Notes under the pieces: model-generated
The model's input: only the letters and a program-made list of their open reading frames with translations
Told to the model about the DNA's origin: nothing
Databases searched by the model: none
Assembly: GCA_015486095.1 (NCBI GenBank)
Contig: WFSK01000165.1
Coordinates: 1 to 27,274, forward strand
Length of the DNA stretch: 27,274 bases
From: Thermotogae bacterium
GTDB lineage: Bacteria; Thermotogota; Thermotogae; B3-G13
Reading direction: 5' to 3'
Position numbers and translations under genes: made by a program
In this document: one piece after another, positions 1-8,400 of the stretch
How the letters are laid out: the number at the start of each line of letters is the position of its first letter
Position numbering within the stretch: position 1 is the first letter of the stretch

Positions 1-2
1 GG

Positions 3-374
3 GGATATAATAGAGAAGAGATAGTATCCATATTCAGATTCATAGATGGAATGTTGAGGATAAGCGATGAGATGAAGAACGAGTTGTTCATAAGGGAATT
101 AAAGGAGATTGAGGAGGTGAAGAGAGTGCCATACATCACGAGTATAGAAGAATTTGCAAAGAAAGAAGGGATGAAGGAAGGCATGCTGGAAAGCACTCAG
201 GATGATGTAATGGATGCAATAGAAGCCAAATTCGATGAAGTACCGGAAGACATAGCGAAACAGATAAAGGAGATAAAGGACCTGAAGATCTTAAAGGAAT
301 TGCTCAAAAAAGCCATAAAGTCAGGAACACTCGATGAATTCAGAGCCGTGTTGAGGACAACAAAAGAGAAATGA
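3..374 (+). CDS. Rpn/PD-(D/E)XK family transposase-like protein, C-terminal part (5' end outside window)
   Basis: The frame is open from the first bases of the window, so the ATG at 51 is probably internal and the true start lies upstream. What is seen is the tail typical of the Rpn (recombination-promoting nuclease) / putative transposase family. It has a charged helical stretch, a KKEGMKEGM spacer like the EGxxEG repeats these proteins carry before their last domain, and a C-terminal helical segment (EAKFDEVPEDIAKQIKEIKD, then LKELLKKAIKSGTLDEF) matching the usual ending of the family. The catalytic PD-(D/E)XK nuclease core would be upstream and is not visible, so activity cannot be judged. 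Such proteins are usually multicopy accessory genes. It ends with TGA at 372-374 and is separated from the next gene by about 160 bp. Family recognition is by pattern, not by a search. Confidence 0.7.
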   Translation, partial: GYNREEIVSIFRFIDGMLRISDEMKNELFIRELKEIEEVKRVPYITSIEEFAKKEGMKEGMLESTQDDVMDAIEAKFDEVPEDIAKQIKEIKDLKILKELLKKAIKSGTLDEFRAVLRTTKEK

Positions 375-533
375 CCCTCTTATTACTTGTAAGTGTGATT
401 TCCAATATTTACGTTCACTTTTTGTCGTAAGTGAATAACATTATGGAACTAAATCCCAAATGGATAAACATTATAAAGTACGATAAAAGATATGGTTTCC
501 TGGAGTAGCGCGATGTAAAAAGGAGGGTATGGA
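375..533. other. Intergenic region upstream of cinA with a 7-bp inverted repeat
   Basis: These 159 bp separate the transposase-like gene from cinA. They contain a perfect 7-bp inverted repeat, TTCACTT at 414-420 and AAGTGAA at 429-435, around an 8-nt centre. It is not followed by a T-run, so it looks more like a protein-binding site than a terminator. A second GTAAGTG copy lies just upstream (389-395). The cinA ribosome-binding site AAAGGAGGG is at 519-527. A TATAAA at 472-477 could be a -10 box, but I see no matching -35. Confidence 0.4.
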
Positions 534-1766
534 GTGAAAAAAAGTGCAATCATATCGGTTGGAACAGAGCATCTCAGAGGGGAGATAACGGATACCAACG
601 GTGTCTATGCCTCCGGTGAATTGCATAAACATGGGATAGAGGTGATAAGGCGCATCGTAGTGGGTGATGATGAGGAAGAACTAATGAAGGCTATGAAAAA
701 CAACGAAGATGTTGACTTACTCGTGATATTAGGTGGCCTGGGTCCCACTCGCGATGACATGACCAAATCTACGGTCGCCAGCTATTTTTCAAGAAAACTC
801 GTGAAGAGCGAAAAGGCATATCAGAATATAAAAGAGTATTGCAATAAAAGAAACATATCTCCCAACGAAACGATAGAAGAGCAGAGTCTTGTTCCGGAAG
901 GATCGATCGTCTTCGAAAACATCTATGGAACGGCTTGCGGATTGGCTTTCAAAGAAAAGGCAACTATAATAGCTCTCTTTCCAGGGCCACGCAATGAATT
1001 CAAATATACCTTCGATGGTTTTGTTCGTTATCTGGAGAAAGAGTTGGAGATAAAGAAAGTCCTCTTCGATAAGAGGATATTTTTTTATGGTATAGGAGAA
1101 TACACGATAGCAAGGGGATTGGACGATATTGTGTTGAAAATGGGTTACTCTCATATCGCTACATATGTTCATCCAGGCGAGGTGGAATTGAGAATATCTC
1201 TGGAATGCAAAGACAGACAAGAGTTTGAAGAAAAGATAAAGCCCATTCTCGATGTCATCGAAGATAGATTTGGCGAATATATTGGGGGATACGATGATAA
1301 GACAGTGGCATATACGCTTGGTAAGTTGTTGAAAGAGCAAAAGAATACGATATCGGCAGCCGAGTCCGTTACGGGAGGAAAAGTGGCAGGTGAGATCGTC
1401 AACGTAGCGGGTAGTTCTGCATATTTCAAAGGTGGTGTGGTAGCCTATACCGATGAAATGAAAAGGGATATACTCGGTATCGATGCAGGAATTTTAAGAT
1501 CATATGGAGCCGTAAGTGCTGAATGTGCAGAAGAGATGGCATTGAAGGTCAGCAGGTTGTTTTCAACATCCGTTGGCCTATCCACAACGGGTTTCGCTGG
1601 ACCAGATGGAGGAACGGCAGAAGATCCGGTAGGTACCGTGTATATAGCCGTGAACGTTAATGGGAAGGTTTCCTCAAAGAGATATACATTTCCTGGAGAT
1701 AGGAATATAATAAGAGAGTATGCATCGAAGACAGCCATTTTTGAGGCAATAAGGATGTTGAGATGA
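534..1766 (+). CDS. cinA: CinA family nicotinamide-nucleotide amidohydrolase / competence-damage protein
   Basis: Full-length two-domain CinA of 410 residues, the usual size. The N-terminal part (about 1-170) is the MoaB/MogA-like COG1058 domain, with GTEHLRGEITDTNG near residue 10 (canonical GTELLxGxxxdTN) and GGLGPTRDD near 67-75. In studied members this domain is an ADP-ribose pyrophosphatase. The C-terminal part (from about 265) is the nicotinamide-mononucleotide deamidase domain, with ISAAESVTGGKVAG and GFAGPDGGTAEDPVGTVYIA. The usual AESCTGG has Val in place of Cys here, while the Ser and Lys positions are kept. The inferred role is pyridine-nucleotide salvage or repair in the cytoplasm. 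The start is GTG at 534, fixed by AAAGGAGGG six bases upstream. It is first in a plus-strand run with three peptidase genes, 48 bp before the next start. Confidence 0.93.
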   Translation: MKKSAIISVGTEHLRGEITDTNGVYASGELHKHGIEVIRRIVVGDDEEELMKAMKNNEDVDLLVILGGLGPTRDDMTKSTVASYFSRKLVKSEKAYQNIKEYCNKRNISPNETIEEQSLVPEGSIVFENIYGTACGLAFKEKATIIALFPGPRNEFKYTFDGFVRYLEKELEIKKVLFDKRIFFYGIGEYTIARGLDDIVLKMGYSHIATYVHPGEVELRISLECKDRQEFEEKIKPILDVIEDRFGEYIGGYDDKTVAYTLGKLLKEQKNTISAAESVTGGKVAGEIVNVAGSSAYFKGGVVAYTDEMKRDILGIDAGILRSYGAVSAECAEEMALKVSRLFSTSVGLSTTGFAGPDGGTAEDPVGTVYIAVNVNGKVSSKRYTFPGDRNIIREYASKTAIFEAIRMLR

Positions 1767-1814
1767 AGTTTTGAATCTTACAACGGCCAAAAATAGAAAG
1801 GGAGGTTCAGAGTA

Positions 1815-2822
1815 ATGAAAGAATTGATAAAGAAATTAACAGAGACGTTTTCACCGAGTGGAAGAGAAGAAAAGATCAGGGAGGTCATCTTAGAGGAGAT
1901 AAAACCATATGTAGATGAGTACGAAGTTGACAAATTGGGCAATCTCATAGTTCATAAAAAAGGCAACGGCAAGAAGATCCTCCTGGATGCCCATATGGAT
2001 GAAGTGGGATTCGTGGTAACCTACATAGACGATAAGGGATTTATAAGAATAGAGCCTGTTGGAGGCGTCAATCCTGCAAATCTTCTATACAAGAGAGTCC
2101 AGTTCGAGAGTGGTGCCGTCGGTACCGTTGGCATAGAGGGGGAAACGGTCAAGCAGCTTCAAGAGAACTACAAAAATATAACCTTCGATAACATATACGT
2201 AGACATAGGGGCCAAATCACGTGAAGAGGCTGAAAAGAGAGTTAAAAGAGGCATGTTCGGAGGCTATACGACAAATCTTGAGGTGCTCGGAGATAGACTC
2301 ATGGCGAAATCGATGGATGATAGGATAGGATGTGCAGTTGTTATCCAAACGTTGAAAGAATTGGATTCGAGTCCCAACGATGTATATGCCGTATTCGCAA
2401 TCCAGGAAGAAGTGGGATTGATAGGTGCCACCGTATCTGCATTCGGTATAGAACCGGATATGGGTATAGCCGTCGATGTTACAGGCTGGGGCGATACTCC
2501 AAAAGGAATGAAAAGATTGGCAATAACCCTTGGAGATGGGCCGGCCATAAAGGTGAAAGATCGATATATGATAGCGAGTAAAAGTGTTGTGGACCTGCTG
2601 GTTAAAACGGCTGAGGAAAACGAGATCCCATATCAAATGGAAGTCTTGCTATACGGAGGAACCGATGGGGCGATGATTCAGAAGACGAAGAAGGGTATAC
2701 CTACAGGGGTTGTATCTATTCCCTGCAGATATGTTCACACGCAGAGTGAGATAGTAGATTACAACGACGTATTGAATGCCGTGAAACTGTTGAAATTCAC
2801 GTTGAAAAAGGAGATGAAATGA
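1815..2822 (+). CDS. M42 family metallopeptidase (glutamyl/deblocking aminopeptidase, tetrahedral TET-type)
   Basis: 335 residues, typical for the M42 family of di-zinc (or cobalt) aminopeptidases that trim N-terminal residues of cytoplasmic peptides and form dodecameric tetrahedral shells in thermophiles. The metal and catalytic positions are visible: His60 in LLDAHMDEVGF, the bridging Asp168 in KSMDDRIG, the catalytic/metal Glu pair at 198-199 in AIQEEVG, Asp221 in AVDVTGWGD, and His308 in CRYVHTQSE. The whole protein aligns by eye with M42 members from residue 1, and GGAGG lies upstream of the ATG. Its stop is followed one base later by the start of the D-aminopeptidase gene, so the two are certainly co-transcribed. 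Substrate preference (acidic, leucyl or broad) cannot be read from the sequence. Confidence 0.93.
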   Translation: MKELIKKLTETFSPSGREEKIREVILEEIKPYVDEYEVDKLGNLIVHKKGNGKKILLDAHMDEVGFVVTYIDDKGFIRIEPVGGVNPANLLYKRVQFESGAVGTVGIEGETVKQLQENYKNITFDNIYVDIGAKSREEAEKRVKRGMFGGYTTNLEVLGDRLMAKSMDDRIGCAVVIQTLKELDSSPNDVYAVFAIQEEVGLIGATVSAFGIEPDMGIAVDVTGWGDTPKGMKRLAITLGDGPAIKVKDRYMIASKSVVDLLVKTAEENEIPYQMEVLLYGGTDGAMIQKTKKGIPTGVVSIPCRYVHTQSEIVDYNDVLNAVKLLKFTLKKEMK

Positions 2823-2823
2823 T

Positions 2824-3654
2824 ATGAAGTTCTTGATCTCCGTCGATATGGAGGGATTGATGGGTGTTGTCGATAACCTCCAGCGCAACAACGATAGAAG
2901 CGATTACAAATTCGCACGCAAGCTGATGGCAGAGCATGTGAATGCCGTTGCAGAAGGAATATTCGAAGTAGACCGAACGGCAGAAATATGGATAAACGAT
3001 TCGCATGACAACATGATGAACCTTTTACCTACCGATCTTTTACCAAACGTCTTTCTCCTGAGTGGGAAGAATAAGCATTACAGTATGATGGAACGAATAG
3101 ATGCCTCATTCAATGGAGTATTCTATGTGGGATATCATGCAAAGCGCGGGACATCTCAAGCCGTACTCGATCATTCCTATTCAGAATCCTGTGTATTGGA
3201 CATAAAGGTCAACGGTATATCGATGGGAGAGTTCGGAATAAACAACCTGTTAGCGGGATGGTTCGATGTCCCGGGTTTGATGATAAGCGGCGATGATAAG
3301 GTAGTGAACGAAGCGATGGCTTTATGCCCGGATATAATAGGAGTCGTTGTTAAAAAGGGTTTGGGAAGATATAACGCCCTTTATCTTCCGATTGAGCAGG
3401 TGAAAAAATCTCTCAAAGATGGTGCTTCCGAAGGGGTAAGAAAAGTAAAGGATATCAAACCGTTTAAATTACGATCCCCTTATGAGATAGAAGTAAAATT
3501 CACTTTCGCCGAAATGGCAGAACTAACTTCGAACGTACCGACGGTTGAAAGGATTGACGATTCCACTATATCGATAAAGGGCGAAGACTATGAACGTTGT
3601 TTCAGAACACTACTGGTATGTCTCAGGTTAGCGTATTCGGGTCTCACGAAGTGA
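2824..3654 (+). CDS. dppA: M55 family D-aminopeptidase, DppA-like
   Basis: 276 residues, the normal length for M55 peptidases, which release D-amino acids such as D-Ala from short peptides as self-compartmentalising zinc decamers. Metal ligands and the catalytic residue fall where DppA of Bacillus subtilis has them: Asp8 and Glu10 in ISVDMEG, His61 in NDSHD, His105 in YVGYHAKRGT, His117 in VLDHSY and Glu136 in SMGEFGINN. No signal peptide is present, so it acts in the cytoplasm. It begins one base after the M42 gene and runs into an NlpC/P60 gene. In Bacillus dppA sits in the dpp operon with the murein-peptide genes ykfABCD, which supports a shared role in recycling or catabolising peptidoglycan peptides. 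DppA-like is a family assignment; D-specificity is inferred. Confidence 0.93.
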   Translation: MKFLISVDMEGLMGVVDNLQRNNDRSDYKFARKLMAEHVNAVAEGIFEVDRTAEIWINDSHDNMMNLLPTDLLPNVFLLSGKNKHYSMMERIDASFNGVFYVGYHAKRGTSQAVLDHSYSESCVLDIKVNGISMGEFGINNLLAGWFDVPGLMISGDDKVVNEAMALCPDIIGVVVKKGLGRYNALYLPIEQVKKSLKDGASEGVRKVKDIKPFKLRSPYEIEVKFTFAEMAELTSNVPTVERIDDSTISIKGEDYERCFRTLLVCLRLAYSGLTK

Positions 3655-4469
3655 AATATGGTATCGTTATTCGTCCAACCCTGGATGTGAGAAAAGAACC
3701 AGAGTCCCATTCCGAGCGTGTTTCACAACTCATATATGGAGAGGTTTTCGAAGCAGAGGATGTAAAGGGAGGGTATGCCTTCGGTGTTTGCTTGAAGGAT
3801 GGGTATCGGGGTTATGTGGATGCCAAAGGGTTGGTCTTCGCAAGCGAAGATGAAGGAAAGAGTTACTATAACCGGTGTATCTCGAAAGAAGGTTTGGTAA
3901 CGGTTGAGCGTTTTACCCCGATTCTGGCAGAACCCATACTCGATGCAGAGATGATATCCTATGTACCTTTCGGTACAAGGCTTGAAGTCGATGATGTGGT
4001 AAAGACGTTCTGGCAGGTTATCTTACCGGATAAAAGATATGGATACATACCGTTAAAATCTGCAAAAAAAGGAAAGGATTTAAGAGAAAATGTTGTGGAA
4101 CTCGCTGAAAAGTGGTTGTATACTCCTTACCTTTGGGGAGGTACAAGCACGTTTGGAACGGATTGTTCTGGCTTCACTTCAAGACTATATTTCGCAAAGG
4201 GTATCGTAATACCAAGAGATTCTCACCAACAGGAAGACTTTGTAGATGAAATAGACAGCCTGGAGCATTTACCAAAAGGAGGATTGATCTTCTTCCCGGG
4301 ACATGTGGCCTTATACGATGGTGCAGGAATGATCATCCATGCCAATGGGAACAGCGGTTGCGTTTCTAAGAATCACATATTGAAACCTCAAACCGATTAT
4401 GAAAAAAGGCTAAAAAAAGAAATAAGAAAGATGGGGATAATTCCCCAAACTACCTATCATAAAAGATGA
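3651..4469 (+). CDS. NlpC/P60 endopeptidase with SH3b domains, YkfC-like (gamma-D-glutamyl-diamino acid endopeptidase)
   Basis: 272 residues from the GTG chosen here. Two bacterial SH3-type domains (about 1-65 and 78-140; IRPTLDVRKEP opens the first) precede an NlpC/P60 papain-like domain. Catalytic residues are Cys172 in GTDCSGFTSRLY, His218 in FPGHVALYDG and His230 in MIIHANG. This layout is that of YkfC, which cleaves the gamma-D-Glu-diamino acid bond of murein peptides bearing a free N-terminal L-Ala. No signal peptide is seen, which fits a recycling enzyme working on imported peptides. The start is uncertain. GTG at 3651 forms a GTGA overlap with the dppA stop and begins where the first SH3 domain begins. 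ATG at 3618 and TTG at 3597 are in-frame alternatives that would overlap dppA by 37-58 bases. None has a good ribosome-binding site. Confidence 0.88.
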   Translation: MKYGIVIRPTLDVRKEPESHSERVSQLIYGEVFEAEDVKGGYAFGVCLKDGYRGYVDAKGLVFASEDEGKSYYNRCISKEGLVTVERFTPILAEPILDAEMISYVPFGTRLEVDDVVKTFWQVILPDKRYGYIPLKSAKKGKDLRENVVELAEKWLYTPYLWGGTSTFGTDCSGFTSRLYFAKGIVIPRDSHQQEDFVDEIDSLEHLPKGGLIFFPGHVALYDGAGMIIHANGNSGCVSKNHILKPQTDYEKRLKKEIRKMGIIPQTTYHKR

Positions 4470-4496
4470 TCGTATCTATTAACGTTCGGCATGTAT

Positions 4497-5363
4497 CTAA
4501 TTCGCATAATTCACGACTGCGGAAAAGGTCTCTTCTGCACGATATGAACTCCTCACGAAGGGGCCTGCCACAATTGCCTTGAACCCCATCTTCATACCTA
4601 TTCTCTTGTATTCATCGAATTCTTCAGGGGAAACGTATCTCTTCACAGAAAGATGCTTAGCAGTCGGCTGGAGGTATTGACCAAGGGTGAGTATATCCAC
4701 ATCTGCTTCTCTCAAATCTTCCATAGTCTTCAAAATCTCTTCTCTTTCTTCACCCAAACCCAGCATGATCCCGGATTTCGTGACTATCTTATCGTTCAAT
4801 CTCTTCACGTTCCCCAACACTTCCAGAGACGTTCTGTAACCTGCCCTTCTATCTCTTATAAAAGGTGTGAGTCTCTCTACCGTTTCGAGATTATGCCCTA
4901 TAACCTCGGGTAAGGTGTCCGTCAATCTTTTCAACGCATTTACGTCTCCCTTAAAATCGGGAATAAGACATTCGACCCTCGCGTCGGGATTCTCTCTTCT
5001 CACCGCAATAACCGTGTTGGCAAATACCTCAGCCCCTCCATCGGGTAGATCATCCCTATCCACAGAGGTGATAACCACGTATCTTAGATTCAATTCTTTC
5101 ACTGCTTTCGCTACCCTATCGGGTTCATCTTTATCTACGATGCCCTTCGGGTTGCCCGTCTTCACAGCACAGAATTTACATCTCCTCGTACAGACATCAC
5201 CGAGGATCATAAACGTTGCCGTTCCCTTACTCCAGCATTCTCCTAAATTAGGACACTTCGCCTCTTCACATACGGTATGAAGTGCATATTTTCTCAAGAT
5301 ATCTTTAACTTTAACGTACTTCTCCCCCATGGGAATCTTTATCTTGATCCATGATGGTTTCAT
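4497..5363 (-). CDS. lipA: Lipoyl synthase (radical SAM)
   Basis: 288 residues, standard for LipA, which inserts two sulfurs into protein-bound octanoyl groups to give lipoyl cofactors. Both iron-sulfur clusters are recognisable. The auxiliary cluster cysteines are Cys32, Cys37 and Cys43 in VCEEAKCPNLGECW, and the radical-SAM CxxxCxxC is Cys58, Cys62 and Cys65 in GDVCTRRCKFCAV. The conserved C-terminal RSSY serine ligand is at 271-274. The ATG at 5363 is supported by GGAGGTGA five bases upstream and by the family N-terminus (KPSWIKIKIP), even though this puts the start 53 nt inside lipB. It is the last gene of the minus-strand run and converges on the NlpC/P60 gene with a 27-bp gap lacking an obvious terminator. 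No lipoylated target protein is encoded in the window. Confidence 0.97.
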   Translation of the reverse strand: MKPSWIKIKIPMGEKYVKVKDILRKYALHTVCEEAKCPNLGECWSKGTATFMILGDVCTRRCKFCAVKTGNPKGIVDKDEPDRVAKAVKELNLRYVVITSVDRDDLPDGGAEVFANTVIAVRRENPDARVECLIPDFKGDVNALKRLTDTLPEVIGHNLETVERLTPFIRDRRAGYRTSLEVLGNVKRLNDKIVTKSGIMLGLGEEREEILKTMEDLREADVDILTLGQYLQPTAKHLSVKRYVSPEEFDEYKRIGMKMGFKAIVAGPFVRSSYRAEETFSAVVNYAN

Positions 5364-6012
5364 ATTTCACCTCCGAAAATGCCAAATTGAAGATTTTCTC
5401 AAAGCCTTCCTTTACTCTCTCTTTAGCCTCATCCATGTTGACTCTCTTTTTCAATCGTTCCTCTATAGATGTTACACCTTTATCTATTAAACCACAAGGT
5501 CGAATGAGCTTAAAGTAATCCAGATCGGTATTCACGTTCAGGGCAAATCCATGGAAGGTTATCCATCTCTTTACCGCCACGCCTATCGCTGCGAGCTTCT
5601 CCTCTCCCAACCATACTCCTATATAACCTTCCTTTTTCTCCGCTTCGATCCCAAATGTTCTAAGGGCATAGATCAGGGCATCTTCCATCCTTTCGATGAA
5701 TGCCCTTATTCCAGGATAACCGTTCTTAATAGAAAATATCGGGTATCCTACGAGTTGTCCAGGCCCATGATAGGTTATATCTCCTCCTCTTTCCACTCTG
5801 TAGAATGAAACGCCTCTCCTCTTCAGCTCTTCTATCGGAGTCAGGAGATTCTCAGGCTTTCCGAATCTTCCTAAGGTTATAACGTGAGGATGTTCGACGA
5901 AGATCAACGTATCGGGGATCTCATCCTTCACCCTCAACTCATGAACTCTCAGTTGAATATCCCAAGCCTTTTTGTAATCCAATCTTCCCAAATCCATAAA
6001 AAATGCCTTCAT
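5311..6012 (-). CDS. lipB: Octanoyl-[acyl-carrier-protein]:protein N-octanoyltransferase
   Basis: 233 residues, normal for LipB, which moves octanoyl from acyl carrier protein to a lysine of lipoyl domains, the step before LipA. The family signature RGGDITYHGPGQLVGYP is at 75-91. The catalytic Lys139 is in EEKLAAIG and the catalytic Cys173 in IRPCGLIDKG, followed by GVTSIEE. The gene starts with ATG at 6012 in an ATGA overlap with the permease stop, so translation is probably coupled. It ends 53 nt inside lipA, an unusually long overlap for this window shared only with the aroC/aroKB pair. Lipoate synthesis implies glycine cleavage or an oxo-acid dehydrogenase elsewhere in the genome. Confidence 0.96.
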   Translation of the reverse strand: MKAFFMDLGRLDYKKAWDIQLRVHELRVKDEIPDTLIFVEHPHVITLGRFGKPENLLTPIEELKRRGVSFYRVERGGDITYHGPGQLVGYPIFSIKNGYPGIRAFIERMEDALIYALRTFGIEAEKKEGYIGVWLGEEKLAAIGVAVKRWITFHGFALNVNTDLDYFKLIRPCGLIDKGVTSIEERLKKRVNMDEAKERVKEGFEKIFNLAFSEVKYETIMDQDKDSHGGEVR

Positions 6013-7589
6013 CTGTTTTCGAACAATCCTTTCAAATACCTTTCATTTAATCTATCCTTCAAAAGATACCAAAATACGATGATCGTGAGCGATGGTGCCA
6101 CTGGAAAGAGAAGTACCTTGAAGAACACCGGGATCTTGAAACTGTTATCGAGGCCAAAGACAGAAGAAAGTATCACTCCCGCTGTAATGCATGTACTGAT
6201 CAGCATCATCTTTAAACCCTTCATTCCCTTCATGGCAGACTGGAAGTCAGCGGAGATCTCCCTCGGTGATGCCAAATATGATATCACACCGTAGATCGAC
6301 ATTTCAAATAGGGCAACGAATGTAAAGGGAACGTTCAGAAGAAGCATCCACCCTTTCTTCGCGATGAAAAGGGCGATCAAGATGGCCAGTACGTACAGAG
6401 ACGAGTAGATGGCAGAAGATATTAATGCCTTTTCGAAGATTATTCTCTTCTCAGAGACAGGAAGTAGTACTGACATCGGATATGCCTGGTTTTCAAAATG
6501 GGACAAACCTCCTGCTATCATGGCACAATAATCCATACATAAGAACCCGGCAAAGAGTGTAGCCCCAACGATGCTCCAACTACCTGTAAATAGCATGATC
6601 AGTGGGAATATGAGAGGGTAGAGGAATAGAAATAACACATTTCCTTCCCTGAAAAGGAGTTTCAAATCTTTGCTTACGAATGGACCGAAGACGTTCCTAT
6701 TGGTCGTTATTGAGACCCTTTTCTCTCTTCTTTTCTCACCAACTTTGGTGATGTCTATAGAATATCTACTCGAAAGAGCCCATAATCCCAACATAGATAG
6801 TACACACGTCCCATATAGCAGGGTAAGATACAACGATTTGAATTTCACAGCTCCCAAAAACCATGTGGACGGAAGAAAGGGATCGGTCGCTAAACTGACG
6901 TATCTTTTCATCCAGGGGAGAGGATTCCCGGTAGTCATCCTACCGGGAAGAAGATTGAAAATGAATACTAAAAATATAATGGATATCGTGTACATGATGA
7001 TATTCAATCTCTTCGCGGTTGTCGATGACATGAATCTCGCAACGAATGCGGCTATTACCGAAGCGATACCCATGAGTAAGAGTATGAGTGCGGCAATATC
7101 CAATATGTATATTGGTACGAGATACCACGCCATCTTCACGCTGATCGCGTAGGCTATCAAGAATGGGAAGAAAAATAGGATCGGCAAAGCGGTACCGCTA
7201 ATGACTTCGAAGATCTTGAAGAAAAATACAACGCTTCTCTTGATCGGGAGGCTGAATAAGAGTGAAGTTTCTTCGTTTTCCGAGACAACGTTGTAGATGA
7301 TGGAAGGAACATCGTTCAACAAGAGCATTACCATTATCATGAATCCGAACATACCGAGCAAAACTTCGGACATAGGATAATGTGTTCCGGGGAGATGCAT
7401 GGACTTGAGGGCAGTGAATGTCTTAACCAAAAGCATGGTGATCGGTGTAAAGGCCCCTACCAAACCAACAGCTACGATAACAAGCAATATCCAGGTTGGA
7501 ATAGAAGTACCCTTCTTTTTCGATCTCCTTCTGCTCTTGTGAGACCACATCTTCAACTTGTACTCGATCAATATCATCAATTCTCTCAT
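6009..7589 (-). CDS. ABC-2 type transporter permease (exporter membrane subunit)
   Basis: 526-residue polytopic membrane protein with roughly ten to twelve hydrophobic segments. The first (about residues 30-55, WILLVIVAVGLVGAFTPI) follows a strongly basic N-terminus (KSRRRSKKKG). Others are near 88-112, 150-215, 325-360 and 390-445, with the last cluster near the C-terminus. A hydrophilic loop around 280-305 (VGEKRREKRVS) divides two homologous-looking halves. It lies ten bases after its ATPase, with GAGGTGAT before the ATG, and overlaps lipB by 4 nt. It is the membrane partner of that ATPase in an ABC export system. The family covers drug, lipid, Na+ and bacteriocin exporters, and nothing here identifies the substrate. 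Confidence 0.85.
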   Translation of the reverse strand: MRELMILIEYKLKMWSHKSRRRSKKKGTSIPTWILLVIVAVGLVGAFTPITMLLVKTFTALKSMHLPGTHYPMSEVLLGMFGFMIMVMLLLNDVPSIIYNVVSENEETSLLFSLPIKRSVVFFFKIFEVISGTALPILFFFPFLIAYAISVKMAWYLVPIYILDIAALILLLMGIASVIAAFVARFMSSTTAKRLNIIMYTISIIFLVFIFNLLPGRMTTGNPLPWMKRYVSLATDPFLPSTWFLGAVKFKSLYLTLLYGTCVLSMLGLWALSSRYSIDITKVGEKRREKRVSITTNRNVFGPFVSKDLKLLFREGNVLFLFLYPLIFPLIMLFTGSWSIVGATLFAGFLCMDYCAMIAGGLSHFENQAYPMSVLLPVSEKRIIFEKALISSAIYSSLYVLAILIALFIAKKGWMLLLNVPFTFVALFEMSIYGVISYLASPREISADFQSAMKGMKGLKMMLISTCITAGVILSSVFGLDNSFKIPVFFKVLLFPVAPSLTIIVFWYLLKDRLNERYLKGLFENR

Positions 7590-7598
7590 GAGATCACC

Positions 7599-8351
7599 TC
7601 AAAGATTCTCTACGAGTTCTCTCATTTCCTCATCATTTGCACCGGTCAGGGATAGAAAGATATCCTCGAGGTGCTCACCCTTTCCTCCGGATGTCCTCAA
7701 CTCATCGAGGCTTCCCTCCGCTATCAATTCTCCCTCATTTATTATCCCTATCCTATCACACATCTTCTCTGCCACTTCCAATATGTGGGTCGTCATGAAG
7801 ATGGTAGAACCCTCATCCGCATATTTTTTCAGTAACATCTTCAACATCCTTGCACTCTTGACATCGAGTCCAACGGTAGGCTCATCGAGGAAGAGCACCT
7901 TTGGCTTTCTCATCATAACCGTTGCAACCATCAATTTTTGAGCCATTCCGTGGGAGTATTCACCTATGAACTCATCGAGGTAGTCTATGTTGAACACATC
8001 ACATATCTCTTCGAATCTTCTTCTGGTCTCCTCTTCATTCACATCGTATATATCCATTATGAAAGAGACGAATTCCATTCCTTTGAGATTCTTATACATC
8101 CTGGGTTCATCTGGCACAACTCCTATCTCTCTCTTTATCTCCAATTCATGTCTTCTCAGATCTTTACCGAGTATCCAGATCTCCCCAGAGGTAGGGTAGA
8201 GTATCCCGGTAAGCATCTTGATGGTGGTGGTCTTTCCAGCTCCATTCGGACCTAAAAAACCGTATATCTCTCCCTTGTTCACCTGAAGATTCAGGTTATT
8301 CACGGCAATCTTTTCACCGAAACACTTGACGAGTGCTTTCGTCCTTATCAT
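7599..8351 (-). CDS. ABC transporter ATP-binding protein (exporter type)
   Basis: 250 residues from the chosen ATG. Walker A is GPNGAGKTTTIKML near residues 35-48, the signature motif is YSHGMAQKL in place of LSGGQ, and Walker B/D-loop is KVLFLDEPTVGLD. The switch histidine is in FMTTHILEVAEK. This is the CcmA/NatA-like class that pairs with ABC-2 permeases, here the next gene downstream. An upstream in-frame TTG at 8366 is possible, but the ATG at 8351 is preceded by GAGG seven bases away and gives the canonical MIRTKALVKCFG opening. It follows aroQ after 43 bp that contain a palindrome, with a TATAAT box inside the aroQ end, so it may start a separate transcription unit. Confidence 0.93.
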   Translation of the reverse strand: MIRTKALVKCFGEKIAVNNLNLQVNKGEIYGFLGPNGAGKTTTIKMLTGILYPTSGEIWILGKDLRRHELEIKREIGVVPDEPRMYKNLKGMEFVSFIMDIYDVNEEETRRRFEEICDVFNIDYLDEFIGEYSHGMAQKLMVATVMMRKPKVLFLDEPTVGLDVKSARMLKMLLKKYADEGSTIFMTTHILEVAEKMCDRIGIINEGELIAEGSLDELRTSGGKGEHLEDIFLSLTGANDEEMRELVENL

Positions 8352-8382
8352 CCGATCGCCTCTCAATTTACATTCCGTTTAA

Positions 8383-8400
8383 AAGTGTAATATTTCACTT
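8383..8400 (-). promoter_or_regulatory. 18-bp near-palindrome, candidate Rex-type operator at the aroQ/ABC junction
   Basis: On the plus strand this reads AAGTGTAATATTTCACTT: five-base arms AAGTG/CACTT around an AATATT centre, with one mismatched pair. The core GTGnAATATTTCAC is close to the Rex operator form TTGTGAnnnnnnTCACAA, although the outer TT/AA are swapped. A rex gene lies about 8 kb upstream in the same strand run. The site covers the aroQ stop codon and the expected start point of the promoter at 8404-8432. It could instead act as a weak attenuating hairpin, since CACTTTTAAA follows on the minus strand. Confidence 0.4.
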
